Positions 33,342-44,020 of a stretch of 64,000 nucleotides of DNA are shown here, one piece after another. The notes beneath the pieces are model-generated. The model was not told the DNA's origin, searched no databases, and saw only the letters and a list, made by a program, of their open reading frames with translations. The position numbers and the translations under genes are program-made. The DNA is taken from the NCBI RefSeq assembly GCF_963678635.1, contig NC_087062.1, forward strand, positions 9,408,670 through 9,472,669, given 5' to 3'. The stretch comes from Symsagittifera roscoffensis (taxonomy: Eukaryota; Xenacoelomorpha; Acoela; Convolutidae). Each line of letters starts with the position of its first letter. Position 1 is the stretch's first letter.

Positions 33342-34250
33342 TCAGAAGTATCCACAACAGCTATTGTTCTTCTTGGCTGTCGTGTAGAATGTCTTAGATG
33401 TGGCAGAAAGGGCATCCGATTGCGCTACCAGGTCATCCAATTTCTCTCCGCGGTTCAAAACTGACTCAATCGTGGAATGAAGTACCACTTTGGTTTCATC
33501 TAACTCTTTCTGAACTTTCAGAAGAGAGTCCGCTTCATGTGGATCTTGATACTACAAAAGATTGATATGAACATCCGACACAGAATTCAAAAAATAATTG
33601 AACTACTCAAAATAACACTTCTTACTTTCATAAGGAGCTTTTGTAGCCAATCAGAGCTCATTGATGCACTCATTTTGTACTCTTCGAGAATTTTCATTAA
33701 AAGCGTGAAAGCAACTCGTTGTGGGTAATCGTTATCTGATATAAGTACAGATGACAACCCATCTGTTCTGACAAAACAGTAGCAGAAGTACTCCTTTTCC
33801 TAAAAATATTCGAAATAGAATACTACTGAGCCGGCATGAATTGAAGACGGTCCATATTTGAAGCACGCTATTTTTGAGATGGAAAATACTTCTAATACGT
33901 TGCTATTGGTTTTTTGAGAAATATACAAAAGTCAGCAACCAAAATTTGAGAATGTCAACTCCCTGCAAGATCAAATTTGCTAGTATCAACTCCTCAAAAA
34001 ATCAAAAACAGTTATAACAAAGAAACAATTGCGCAATAAGGCCGTAAAGGAACTATTATTAGGAAATAACCTGCACTCTAACTCTTTGTTCAACATTTGT
34101 TCGCCCAACTACTACCTCTGAAGTGAATTTGAGAAACTGTTGTACATTTTTGCGATAGAAATAACTGAAGTTCGACACATCTTCTGCCGAAATCACTGTC
34201 TTCCCTGTTGAACCACTCTTTTCCAAAACTCCGACGTAATAAATTTTCAT
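33342..34250 (-). CDS. YKT6: YKT6 v-SNARE homologue
   Basis: Three exons, 34250-34071, 33799-33626 and 33551-33342, all in phase 0, give 187 residues (human 198). Exon 1 is the longin domain start ([33 protein letters not shown]). Exon 2 continues it ([32 protein letters not shown]). Exon 3 holds YQDPHEAD, then the SNARE helix with [10 protein letters not shown] and NRGEKLDDL, whose arginine is the zero-layer residue. It ends SCCGYF. The two cysteines match the palmitoylated/prenylated pair of YKT6, which cycles between cytosol and membranes in ER-Golgi, endosomal and autophagosome-lysosome fusion. The terminal CGYF is an unusual CaaX box. The link between longin and SNARE parts is about 11 residues shorter than in human. 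The ATG lies 8 nt after a TTTCAG acceptor. Confidence 0.93.
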
Positions 34251-34265
34251 ATTGGCATCTGAAAT
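34251..34265 (-). promoter_or_regulatory. 3' splice acceptor 8 nt before the YKT6 ATG
   Basis: The minus strand reads AAATTTCAG|ATGCCAAT-ATG. The 8-nt leader starts with an out-of-frame ATG whose short frame ends at a TGA overlapping the true start. Confidence 0.6.
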
Positions 34266-34620
34266 TTGGACCAATAAATTAGGTCCGAGTTCAATTTCTG
34301 TAAAAAGCAATATTATAGCAAATGGTAATTGCAGTTGTTTGCCAGGAAGAAGAAAAATCAGTATTAAAAAAAGCTAGGCGGAGCGTAGCAACACTCAGAA
34401 AGAATACTTGAATCACTGTACAATCCATCCGCAGAATCAATACAGTATAGTGTTTAAATTAAATTTTTTTAAAAAGTGTAAATTACAAAAGGGTCCCTTC
34501 CGTTTAGTAAAGCTGGCTAGGGCCATACCAGCGTTATAAAAAAGCATATAAATCAGCAAACTGAATGATTGTATCAATGAAGTCATATATCAGCTTTAAA
34601 TGCATCATCGTTATATTAAT

Positions 34621-37140
34621 TTATCTTAACCGTCCTTTCTCTACACTAGAGCTTATAGAGTTGTCGATAAATTGAAGTTTACGCAGCCATCTGCACCCCC
34701 TTATTAGCATAGAGCTCTTGCGGAGCTCGAAGCTTATTTTAGTTCTCATGAACTGTATCGATTCTGGGTAGCTTTCTTGTCTTTTTTTTTCACTTAGTTT
34801 TTCCGCTACTCGCTGCACCGTCCATGTGGATGTTGGAGCAGCGCCACCGATGCATCCGAAAATCAGCAGGCTGAAGCTATTCTGCTCTACGTTTAAAATC
34901 CGTTGCTGGTAATTGAAGTTCTGCATCATTTCGTGATGTGTATGCGTTTTTATGCAGTTTTCGCGATGTTTGGACATGAGTGTTGAAAAACTTTAACATC
35001 AGAGAAAGCGCGGCTAAAACATGAACCACATAGTCCATTTGCTATAATGTCAAGTCATACATCATCTTCAGTTGTTAATGAATTATTGATAAAGCTTCTC
35101 GACCTCATGGCAAATCTCAATCATGAGGTTGGCGAATGTGTCTTTAATTTCATTCTGTCTTATGCGTGTGTAACCGCCCTTTGCACCGTGTAGGGCATGT
35201 TTCAGGTTAAATTTTGCAACACATGTGAGTGGCATTTTGGTCGCTTCCCATCCGTGTCTTAAGTGCATTTAATTTCTGAATACTGAATTATTCAGGTTGA
35301 CGTTGTATGCGCTTGGTGTTAAGGCATTGAGCCAGTTAGAGGCCCCCTTCTCAGGTTGATAGCATATATCTCAGTTTCATATATGGAGTCAAGGAGGTTT
35401 GTTTTCTTTCGGTTTGCTCTATCAGTTTTCAGTTTTTTGAATTTCGTACAAGATTTCCATTTCTGTGTTTTTGGTGTAACAGGATCTTGAGATTCCAGTT
35501 TTAGTGAAGTTTCCTTAGACCATTTTAGATAGCTTTCATGGTCGGACAGGAGCTTGATGTTAGGGCCGCCCTTTTTAAGGGATAAGGCAATGTGGGGTTT
35601 CCATATGTCTTAACCGATTAATGTGAATTCACCGATTAATGTTGGGTTTCAATGTGTCTTCACCGATAAGGTAAGGTATTAGTTGTTCTTTGATAACATT
35701 TCACAAGTTTCAAAGTTTTTCATGGTTTTAGGAGTTGTCCTGGTTAGAAATGACAGCAAATCTTGAACTTCAGTTGTGTAGCAGGGATAAACGTTTTCGG
35801 GGAGATTTTGGCAAAATTCACTAGTTTTTAAAAGTTTGTTTTGTTTTTTTGCTGCTGGAAATCGATGAATTTTTAACCTTCAGATTCTGTTCCTTTAACA
35901 GAATTAAGCACTCAAGCGCTTGCATTTATAATAATTCCTGTAGTTTCAAAAAATTTCTCAGCTTCATCGAGTTAATTATTGTCGACTATGAGCTGGCATT
36001 TGGAAGCTATAACATGGTAGCCAAACAAGTTACCTAGTGATACAATTTTATGGGAGACGGTTCGTAGATTGCTTAATTTGTATTTCTGCGTTTCCGTCAT
36101 CTGCGAACTGTTTCTGAAATCGTGCATGGTTATTGCTTGCGGATCCCCCTGGTTGTCCGTTCTTGAAATTAGATGGTTTTATTCTATTTATGAACAGTTT
36201 CGATGGATTGGATAACGAGTTCCTAATCGGTGTTGACAGAAATGGGCAGGCATTTTTGATGTTTTTCAATGCCATTTTTTAATTAAGCGAGTTGAAAGCG
36301 TTTTCGGCATTTATGATTAAAACAGTATCGGCTGAGGTTTTGCTATATTGATCTCTTAGCGTGTGGATCGCATATTCATTGCCACATTGTTGTCCTAGAC
36401 AGAGTTGGTAGTTTGAACCGAGCGACATGAGTTCTTTTTAAAGGCATTTGGTTATTGTTAGTTCTATTATCCTACTAATAACTTCTCCTATGCCTATTGT
36501 TCCTACTCCTGGATTATTATCTAAGGGTTATAACCTACATGCGTTATACGGTTCCGTTAGTTCTCGATTTAGTTCTTCAATTGACAATTTGTTGGCAATT
36601 TTGGCTATTGTTTTTTAAATCTCGACTGATTGTTGTCCGAAGTGTGTTGAAATACGTCTCTAATTATTTCCATCAAGGCCAGATTGTCCATCATATCCCT
36701 GTGTTCTTATGTCTGCTTTCTTGATCTGTTGACCATGTATCGAAAAACTGCTGATCAAATATCGATGGGTGAAAAAGCCTTGTTTCATTTGAGACTGGTG
36801 TAATAAAGTTACCATCAATTGATTCAGATGGTTCTCAAAATAAAAATTTGTTCTATTGTTATATTTTTGACGATCTCGTCGAGCGAAAGAACGTCTTTGG
36901 ATGTATCCGTTAGTTTTGCTATTGCGCTTGATATTTTTCCAGTATTCATTTGTTTTTTGAACTGTTGTGATTAAGTGTCAGTATTTTCTGTATTTCCTTT
37001 TGTCAAGCAAATTTGCAGCGCCTTTCCTACTTTATATAGGTCATCCAGGTCTCCGTCTTGCCATTGATTAAGTCGCCCTTGCTTTTTTTAAGATAAAGAT
37101 CCATCGTTTTCAGACTTTGTTTTGCACAGTAGTAAGCGTG
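34621..37140 (-). mobile_element. Decayed LINE (non-LTR) reverse-transcriptase element
   Basis: Read on the minus strand, protein-like blocks appear in element order across several frames with stops. Near 36700 there is GYDGQSGLDGN, the conserved pre-RT block. Near 36440-36290 is LGSNYQLCLGQQCGNEYAIHTL and then VLIINAENAFNSLN, an RT block with the catalytic aspartate replaced by asparagine. Near 36260 is NIKNACPFLS...LFIN. Near 35500 is a KKGGPNIKLLSD-type block. Near 35190 is HALHGAKGGYTRIRQNEIKDTFANLMIEIC, and at 34880 FGCIGGAAPTSTWTVQRVAEKLSEKK. This order matches a non-LTR family common in marine invertebrates; the clade is not certain. Frameshifts and stops make it inactive. It lies just upstream of YKT6. 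Confidence 0.75.
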
Positions 37141-37150
37141 AAAAATCAAT

Positions 37151-37592
37151 GCTGCGTGCACTGCGGTCTAGCTCTTTCACAACATGAGTTACAATTTGTT
37201 TGCGAACAATAGATTATATAAAACATATTGTGAACAGAGAACAGAGGGAAAACCTACGATTTTTGCTGGAACAGCTACATCTGTCCAGTAAGCAGATTAT
37301 CTTCTGGCTCGATGTGCTGAAAAACAGCATAACAACTCATGGCACCAACAAGCTTACGTCTGTAGAACAAATTTTTATTGCTGCGTGCATTGCGGTCTAG
37401 CTCTTTCACAACATGAATTACAATTTATTTGCGAACAATAGATTATATAAAACATATTGTGAACAGAGAACAGAGGGACAACCTACGACTTCTGCTGGAA
37501 CAGCTACATCTGTCCAGTAAGCAGATTATCTTCTGGCTCGATGTGCTGAAAAACAGCATGACAACTCATGGCACCAACAAGCATACGTCTGC
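37151..37592. repeat. Two tandem copies of a 229-bp unit
   Basis: GCTGCGTGCACTGCGGTCTAGC starts at 37151 and recurs at 37380. The copies share long identical stretches (GAACAGAGAACAGAGGG, CATCTGTCCAGTAAGCAG) and differ at a few sites. No ORF is shared by both copies. Confidence 0.92.
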
Positions 37593-38489
37593 CAACTTGA
37601 CAAACTGATTCCGTGAATCTGAAAACAACTTAGTCTTATCCTTTTTGTACCTGGTAGCTTGTATGAAATCAGTAGACGAAAACTCATATGGCTAGTTAGA
37701 TCTTGGAGAAAAAGAAAGTGGACTTTGGATGTTATATTTTCCTTAATTAATTAAAAATTGTAAGTTAAAATACCGCTCAAACAAGGTTTTGATATAGCCA
37801 CGCGGATGTTTCAGAAGCAAACCAATGCTCCTAGAATTTCTCGCGAAATTGAAAAAAATTGCTACAAAAGGCTGTGAATGAAGTTGTGTTTGAATGCAAC
37901 GGTTTACAGTGAGTACAAAGAGACGGTCTAGCTTTGAGTAATTCCCTTGCGTTAATTCTAGCCTAGTTATGGCCAAAATTATAAGAAACTGCATTTAAAA
38001 GAAAATCATAAGGAAGTCTGCCCTGAAAAAAGGAACATATCGAACTGGGTAGAAACCGAAGCCTGCTTGAAATAGTACTACTTATGTTGTGGTAACATAT
38101 GGAATCCGAATACGCGAACCTTGGTAAAATAGTTCGGTATGGTAGGACATACTTGAAACAAGAAACTAATCGATCCAAGACAAGTGTTAAACATTTTTTT
38201 TCCGAAATAAGTGGATGACATAGTTAGAAACGTGAGCGGCGCGCCTAGTGTAGTCCTTGAGGCTGCGAGCAGACGGCACTCAAACTTTCCATTCACTTTA
38301 TAAAAATATAGTTTGAACGTAATTTGTCATTTCTGGATTTGATCGCAGAGGATGACTCAAGTCATATGTGGGTGATACTAGAAACACACTGATTATGGAA
38401 CGATCCTTAAGCTTAGAATCTTTGCACTTCCGAAGACAAAAAATCTCCGAAGAGACTATCCGCTGGGTTTTCAGGAGTAGCCGATAAAA

Positions 38490-40596
38490 AAAAGTTTGTT
38501 CACCGGAAAAAATGGAGTGAAAATCAATATCCGAAACAATGGTCGGAAAAGATAGAAACTACATTTTCCAACAAGATTACTGAAAGTAAAACAATTTAGC
38601 GGATCTGGAATCAGTAAAAGGAAACGTGGATTGGCCGACTGATTCCCCCTACTTTAGCAATGCTTTATTGAGGCAATCTATCACATCTACTTTTAAACGC
38701 CACAAACGTTGCCGAGTTAAGTTTAAGTTAAACTACTATTTTAAGTTAAGTTACTATTGAACACATGTTCTTGAACACATGCATTGACGAATGGAAGAGA
38801 CTTCACCCATATCAATATTTTTGAAAACAAAGATGTCAGTATAACCAATCTTCCACTTATGTGGAGAAAGATATGGTAAGATAACCACTTTTACATTTTT
38901 GTATAATTAAGGTATAATTAAGGTAGAATTAAGGTAAATCAAAGGAAAATGGGTAACAACTCAGTACCCAAAAAGCCCTGCGGGTAGCACCACGGTGATG
39001 TTATGAAATGGATGAGCTGTCGCATGGCGTCACATTATGTATTAAGTACAATTTTGCGTCAAATTTTCAAGGCGGAAATATTTTTCAACAACAGGAAATT
39101 GAAAACGTTCTTCCTTTCGACAAAAGTTTCTATGCGACACCCAAATTGCGAGGTTCTTAAATTTTCAAAAGAGTCTATGTAACTCCACCTTTGCCACCCA
39201 AACAGTGCGGAATTTAGCAACGAGATTTGAGGAATATCGCAAAGAGGACTCCTCAGAAGGACAGCCTGCAATAATGTGGTAATAATTTACAAGAAATGCT
39301 GAGTTAAAGATTATAGTCAAAACAGGTAGCACCCATGAACTAATCACACTACTAGAAACAAAAAAAACAAACACGCTTAAAAAACTCAGGAGCCTATCAC
39401 TAAAATTTTTTGCAAAAAATCAACCAACTGCCATCCCGGGTTGACCAAAACTTCTAATCATACAATTTCCATATATGAGAAACTTCTTGTCATACAATTC
39501 CATACAATTCCATACGTACAGAAAATTGTATGAAATCTCTATGATAAACATTTTCCCATATATGGAAATTGTAAAATTAGAAGTTTCCCATATATGAAAA
39601 TTGTATGACTAAAAGTTTGTCATTTATGAAAATTGTATGATTACCACTTTTTTAAAATGAAGTCAGGCAAAAATTACGTCAAAGCCCATCCCATAAAACG
39701 TGCAATCTCTGAACAGAGAAGAAAACTTGAGAAAAATTGCAGTACTTTAGAGGTTTGAAGCTCAAATTGTACATTTTCTGCAAGAAAATCTTCTCAACTC
39801 TTGAGAGAGCAACAAGTTCCTTAACCTTATCCTATGGGAACCAGTAACTGGGCGAGGGGCTCAAACAAAAAACAAACCTGTACGTGAGCTGGACGACCCA
39901 AAATTAATTCGCCAAATCGAGAAACTGTTGCGCGGGAAACATTCAGAAATTTAAAAGAAAAAGTTACTAAAATTTACATAATTTAATATTTAGGTTTACA
40001 TGCATGACTTCGATTGGTCAAAACTTTTTAATTGTATCGCGTAGACAAATTGAAAAATTTTCATGATCAATGATTTTTTTGGTTATATCAAAACCTAGCT
40101 TAATCCTGATGATGCATAAGCAAAAACAATTTCTGTTTAACTCAATGAAATGAATTGATTTCAAAAGATGACTTGCAGAGAAGATGAGCTGTTTAGTTTC
40201 GATCTGAAACACATTCGTGTCACAGCCCAAGTCAATTTTTCTTCTAGCGACAGCATTAGTTTTTTTAGTTGCTTTGAAGAACTGCTCCATTTTCTATATA
40301 AGAAAAAAAAACAGTAAAACATAGCAGTTAAAGACATTGTGGGCATTTTTCCTCAATTTTATACATTGTCTTATTTTAGTGCAGGATTTTATGCAATTCA
40401 TTTTCTTTTTTGCATGGAGTGACAAATTAGAATGAAGAATTAAAGTTAAAAGTTGCATTCAGGTTTTTTCAGCATAAATGAATAGAAAAAGAAGACATGT
40501 TCCATTCATCAATTTTTTGATTGAAAAAATTATTTAAATTTTTGTTTTTAATGCATACAATTTCAACTGATTATCTGTCTAAAAATGTTAGCTCCT
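38490..40596. repeat. Old tandem duplication, copy 1 (about 2.1 kb), with transposase-like debris
   Basis: It is colinear with 40597-42192. Shared landmarks are AATATCCG(A/G)AACAAT, TTGAAAACGTTCTTCC, CGCAAAGAGGACTCCTCAGAA, CACCCATGAACTAATCACAC, CAGCCCAAGTCAATT and GTTAGCTCCTGTA at the end. Similarity is moderate, so this is much older than the arrays at 15 and 24 kb. In the plus frame near 38640 a stretch reading VDWPTDSP recalls the WP.QSPDLNP block of Tc1/mariner transposases; this is weak. Confidence 0.7.
39459..39650. repeat. Cluster of alternating inverted CATACAATTTCCATATATG motifs
   Basis: At least five versions of CATACAATTT(T/C)CATATATG or its reverse complement occur within 190 bp in both orientations, so the region can fold into several alternative hairpins. 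Confidence 0.75.
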
Positions 40597-42192
40597 GTAA
40601 CCAATATCCGGAACAATAGTCGGATGAGATACTATCTAAATTTATAACAAAATTACTGAAAACAAATGAATTTAGCGGTTCTGAAATCAGTAAAGGGAAA
40701 GGTGGTTTGGCCGGCTGACTCACGCCCCATTTAAAAAAAACTGTATTGAGGCAACCTATCACAAGTATCAATTAAAATATTCCGCCAAAATTTCACAGTA
40801 CGAACTGTTTTCATCACCAATTAATTGAAAACGTTCTTCCCTCTCCTCAAAAGTTCCTTTCCGAAATCGAAAGTAATGCATAAGGTTAAGAATAGTCGAT
40901 GTAACTTCACCTACGCCGGCCAAATGGTGCAAAATTTGCCACGAGGCTTGATTAACATCGCAAAGAGGACTCCTCAGAAAGACAACTTTCGCAAAAAGGT
41001 GGTAAGGAGGCTTCTAGAACTGCAGAGTTAAAGCCAGTGATTATAGTCCAAACAAGTAACACCCATAAACTAATCACACTAGAGACTGAAAAAACCAAAA
41101 CGCTCAAAGAATTCAGAAGCCAAACACCAAAATTGTTGTAAAAATAGTTTGAAACAACTGTAATACCAGATCCGAAAATCATTTTGCCAAAACAAGGAAA
41201 TATTGCGTTAATACTAAAAATTACGTTTTTTCTTATGTAAATTTACATGTATGTTTTTGATTGGTCGAAACTTTTCAATTGTATCACGTAGACAGGTTAA
41301 AATTTTTTCTTGACTTTGGATTTTTTTTGGTTACATCAAAACTTATCTTAATCCCGATGATCCACAAACAAAGAACAATGCTGCACTCGACATCAAAAAA
41401 TAACATTCTAGAAAATTTATTGAAAACAGATGAATTGCAAAATTTTTTTTCTTCTTTTAAAAAAGTTTCTTTTAAAAATTTTTTTTGAGGTCTTCATTGA
41501 AAGAGTAGTTTCCTGTCGAAATCCTTAAATTTATTTGCCAAAACTATTCACTTTTTCAATTTTTGTGAAAAAGATTTTTATACAGAAAAACAGTTGAGTA
41601 ATAGTTGTCGAATATAATTTGCTTGGCTCGATGGTTATTTAAAAAAGCTGTCAGTAGGTTTTAGGCATTTGCGCTTTTCGAAAAGCATTTTTATTTTAGA
41701 GTAAAATACTTAGACAAAATTTTAACAACTTTTTGTTCAATTCTATTTTCAATTCAAAGAAATGACTTGTTTTTCATAGGTGTTAAGTTTTGATCTGAGA
41801 AATATTCGTGTCCCAGCCCAAGTCAATTGTTCTTCTAGAGACAGCATTAGTTTATTATTTGCTTCAGCGAATTGCTCCAATTTCTAGGTGTGATAAATAA
41901 AACAGTGAAACAATTTAAACAACAGCTAAAGAATTGTGGGCAGTTATTCTTCTGCATTGTCCTTTTTCCTTGCAGGATTTTATGGAAAAATTTTTCTGTT
42001 TTGCTTGGAGTGGCAAATTAGAATCAAGAATTGAAATTAAATAATTATGTTCTAATTTTTTTTGGCATAAATTCATAGAAAAAGAAGACCAGTTACATTC
42101 ATCATTTTTTGACAAAAAAAAGTGAATTAAAGTTTATTTTTGATGCGTGCAAGTTCAATTGATTTTCTGTTGAAAAGTTGTTAGCTCCTGTA
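40597..42192. repeat. Old tandem duplication, copy 2 (about 1.6 kb)
   Basis: Diverged second copy of 38490-40596, ending with the same GTTAGCTCCTGTA. It is shorter because copy 1 carries the palindromic cluster near 39.5 kb and other extra sequence. A stretch at 41885-41780 on the minus strand reads like an exon after an acceptor (EQFAEANNKLMLSLEEQ), with a partly conserved counterpart at 40290-40190. Confidence 0.7.
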
Positions 42193-43260
42193 GGGAATTT
42201 TTAATTTGGCTCAGGGAATACTTTTAAGCAATTACATAAATTTTGACCACAAAATGTACTAAAACCCATCCGTCATATAATAAATTTTGTAGATCAAAGA
42301 CATATAAAAATAACCACAATGGACATTGTATCTTTGCTCGTGGCACATCTCTTTCAAGTTTGATCCGATGAGAAAAAAATCTATTAACCTTCTTTCATGG
42401 TAATTTGTTTAAGTTAGGAGATTTTCAATCAAGGCAATTGCGATGGTTGAGAACTCAGACTGCCTAGTTTTTCAACCAAAAAAACATGAGACATAGAAAA
42501 AAAATTTTTCTGTAACATACATACATACATACATACATACATACATACATACATACATACATACATACATACATACATACATACATACATACATACATAC
42601 ATACATACATACATACATGCATGCATACATACATACATAAATACATACATGCATACATACATACATAAATACATACATGCATGCATGTATGCGAGTGCAT
42701 GTATGTCGAATGTATGTCGAGTGCGGGACAAGTGTGCTCGAACATAATTTTTCAACTTGTTGGAAATACTTCAACTGCTTTTTAGAGTCACATTGCCTTT
42801 TCTGGGCCTCTTTATGCATTTGATCGGTTTTGAACGTATTTCCATTAAACCTCTCAAAAACTCCTCAAATCTTGCGTGATAATTCATTCAAAACCGCTGC
42901 AAGAAATGAGAGGCTTTTGAGGGGTTTCTTGAAGCAAAATTTAAACCCGCGATCTCAACCCGGGATGGTAAATTTTTTTTTCAATGGAGTAAATTCTCAA
43001 TTTAAATATACTTTTTTCAGAACAAAAGTTTTCTTGCAGTCTTTTTTCTGTAAATAGCTTTTTTTAGTATTATTTCACGACGATTGATCAGTTTTCAGTT
43101 TCTTGAAAAATTAAAAAAATTGTGGAGCTTTTTAACGAGTCACGTAGCTTGGTTTTCCATTTGAATTGTTTTTTTTTGGAAGCACCACTCTACGTGATGC
43201 CCTTTGTCTTGCTTTCTGTTTGATTTTCTGTTAAACGCTGCAACAGAAACTTGATCATTT
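42193..43260. other. Spacer containing a long ATAC microsatellite
   Basis: No gene. The main feature is the tetranucleotide repeat listed separately. The rest is AT-rich sequence without recognisable coding potential. Confidence 0.55.
42515..42690. repeat. (ACAT)n microsatellite with ATGC variants
   Basis: About 145 bp of ATAC/ACAT tetranucleotides, then interrupted units containing GCATGC and AAATAC. It generates artificial Cys-Met-Tyr-Val frames on the minus strand. Confidence 0.98.
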
Positions 43261-43291
43261 TCTGGAAGGTTATCCCGGGAAGACTTCCGAA

Positions 43292-44020
43292 ATGAACCCG
43301 CTGTTCCACTACCGGACGTTTGAGACTAGCCAAACTGTGACCCCATCTGACATCAAGGCAGCTGAAAAACGATTGGTCTGGGAGAAACGTTGCAGCCCGG
43401 AAACCAAAACTCCAATTTTTGCATTGAAAGAGGAAACTGCAGTGATGCCGCACTCACCAATCAACCCCCCCGGAAGACTGGAATTTGCTTCTCCGACTAG
43501 AGCAATTTTGAAAGAGTATGCTCAGTGCCCTCCTGGGACCCACAACCGGTATGATGAGCGATATTTGGCAAAAGGTGGAAGAAGAAAAACAAAGTCTTCG
43601 ACGGTCCTAGGGCTGATCAACTACTCAGGGTTACGGAAACTACGGATACACATCAATGGTACTATTAAGGCTGCGGCTTATTTTGACTTGCTGGGCGCCA
43701 ATGTACTGCCCATTATGGACGACTCCGCACTTTTGCAGCAAGATAACGCTCCATCTTATTGCGCGCAAGCAACCCATCATTTTTTATAAAATAATGAAGT
43801 GGTAATTCTTCCAGAGTGACCCCTTTTTGAAAGTCTATTGGGTTACATGAAGAAAACGTGTTTGCAAGCAGATACGATTCGAAAATTTAGACGTTTTTTG
43901 GGACTTTATTGAACATGAATTTTACGCGGTTCCGGAAAACCATATTGTCTGCACAATTCCTTTCTGAGCCAATTTAATGCAGTCATAAAATCCCATGGGT
44001 ACCCAAAAGTTCAAACTCCT
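43292..44020 (+). pseudogene. Decayed Tc1/mariner-type transposase
   Basis: The 165-codon frame (43292-43789) keeps the middle of a Tc1-like catalytic domain: a divergent first part, then INGTIKAAAYFDLLGANVLPIM and LLQQDNAPSYCAQ. The D of QQDNAP is the second catalytic aspartate. After the stop at 43789 similarity continues in other frames (near 43840 LLGYMKKTCLQADTIRKF; near 43960 QFNAVIKSHGYPKVQTPY). This shows frameshifts and stops rather than a natural C-terminus. No terminal inverted repeats were identified, and the N-terminal DNA-binding region is not clear. It cannot encode an active enzyme. Confidence 0.8.

Noticed and set aside
40018-40290. 90-codon minus-strand frame starting MEQFFKATKK
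   Set aside because: It is not open in the same frame in the duplicate copy. The exon-like similarity uses a different frame, so this frame itself is not supported.
42429-42819. Three overlapping minus-strand frames rich in Cys-Met-Tyr-Val
   Set aside because: They are translations of the ATAC tetranucleotide repeat in different frames, not proteins.
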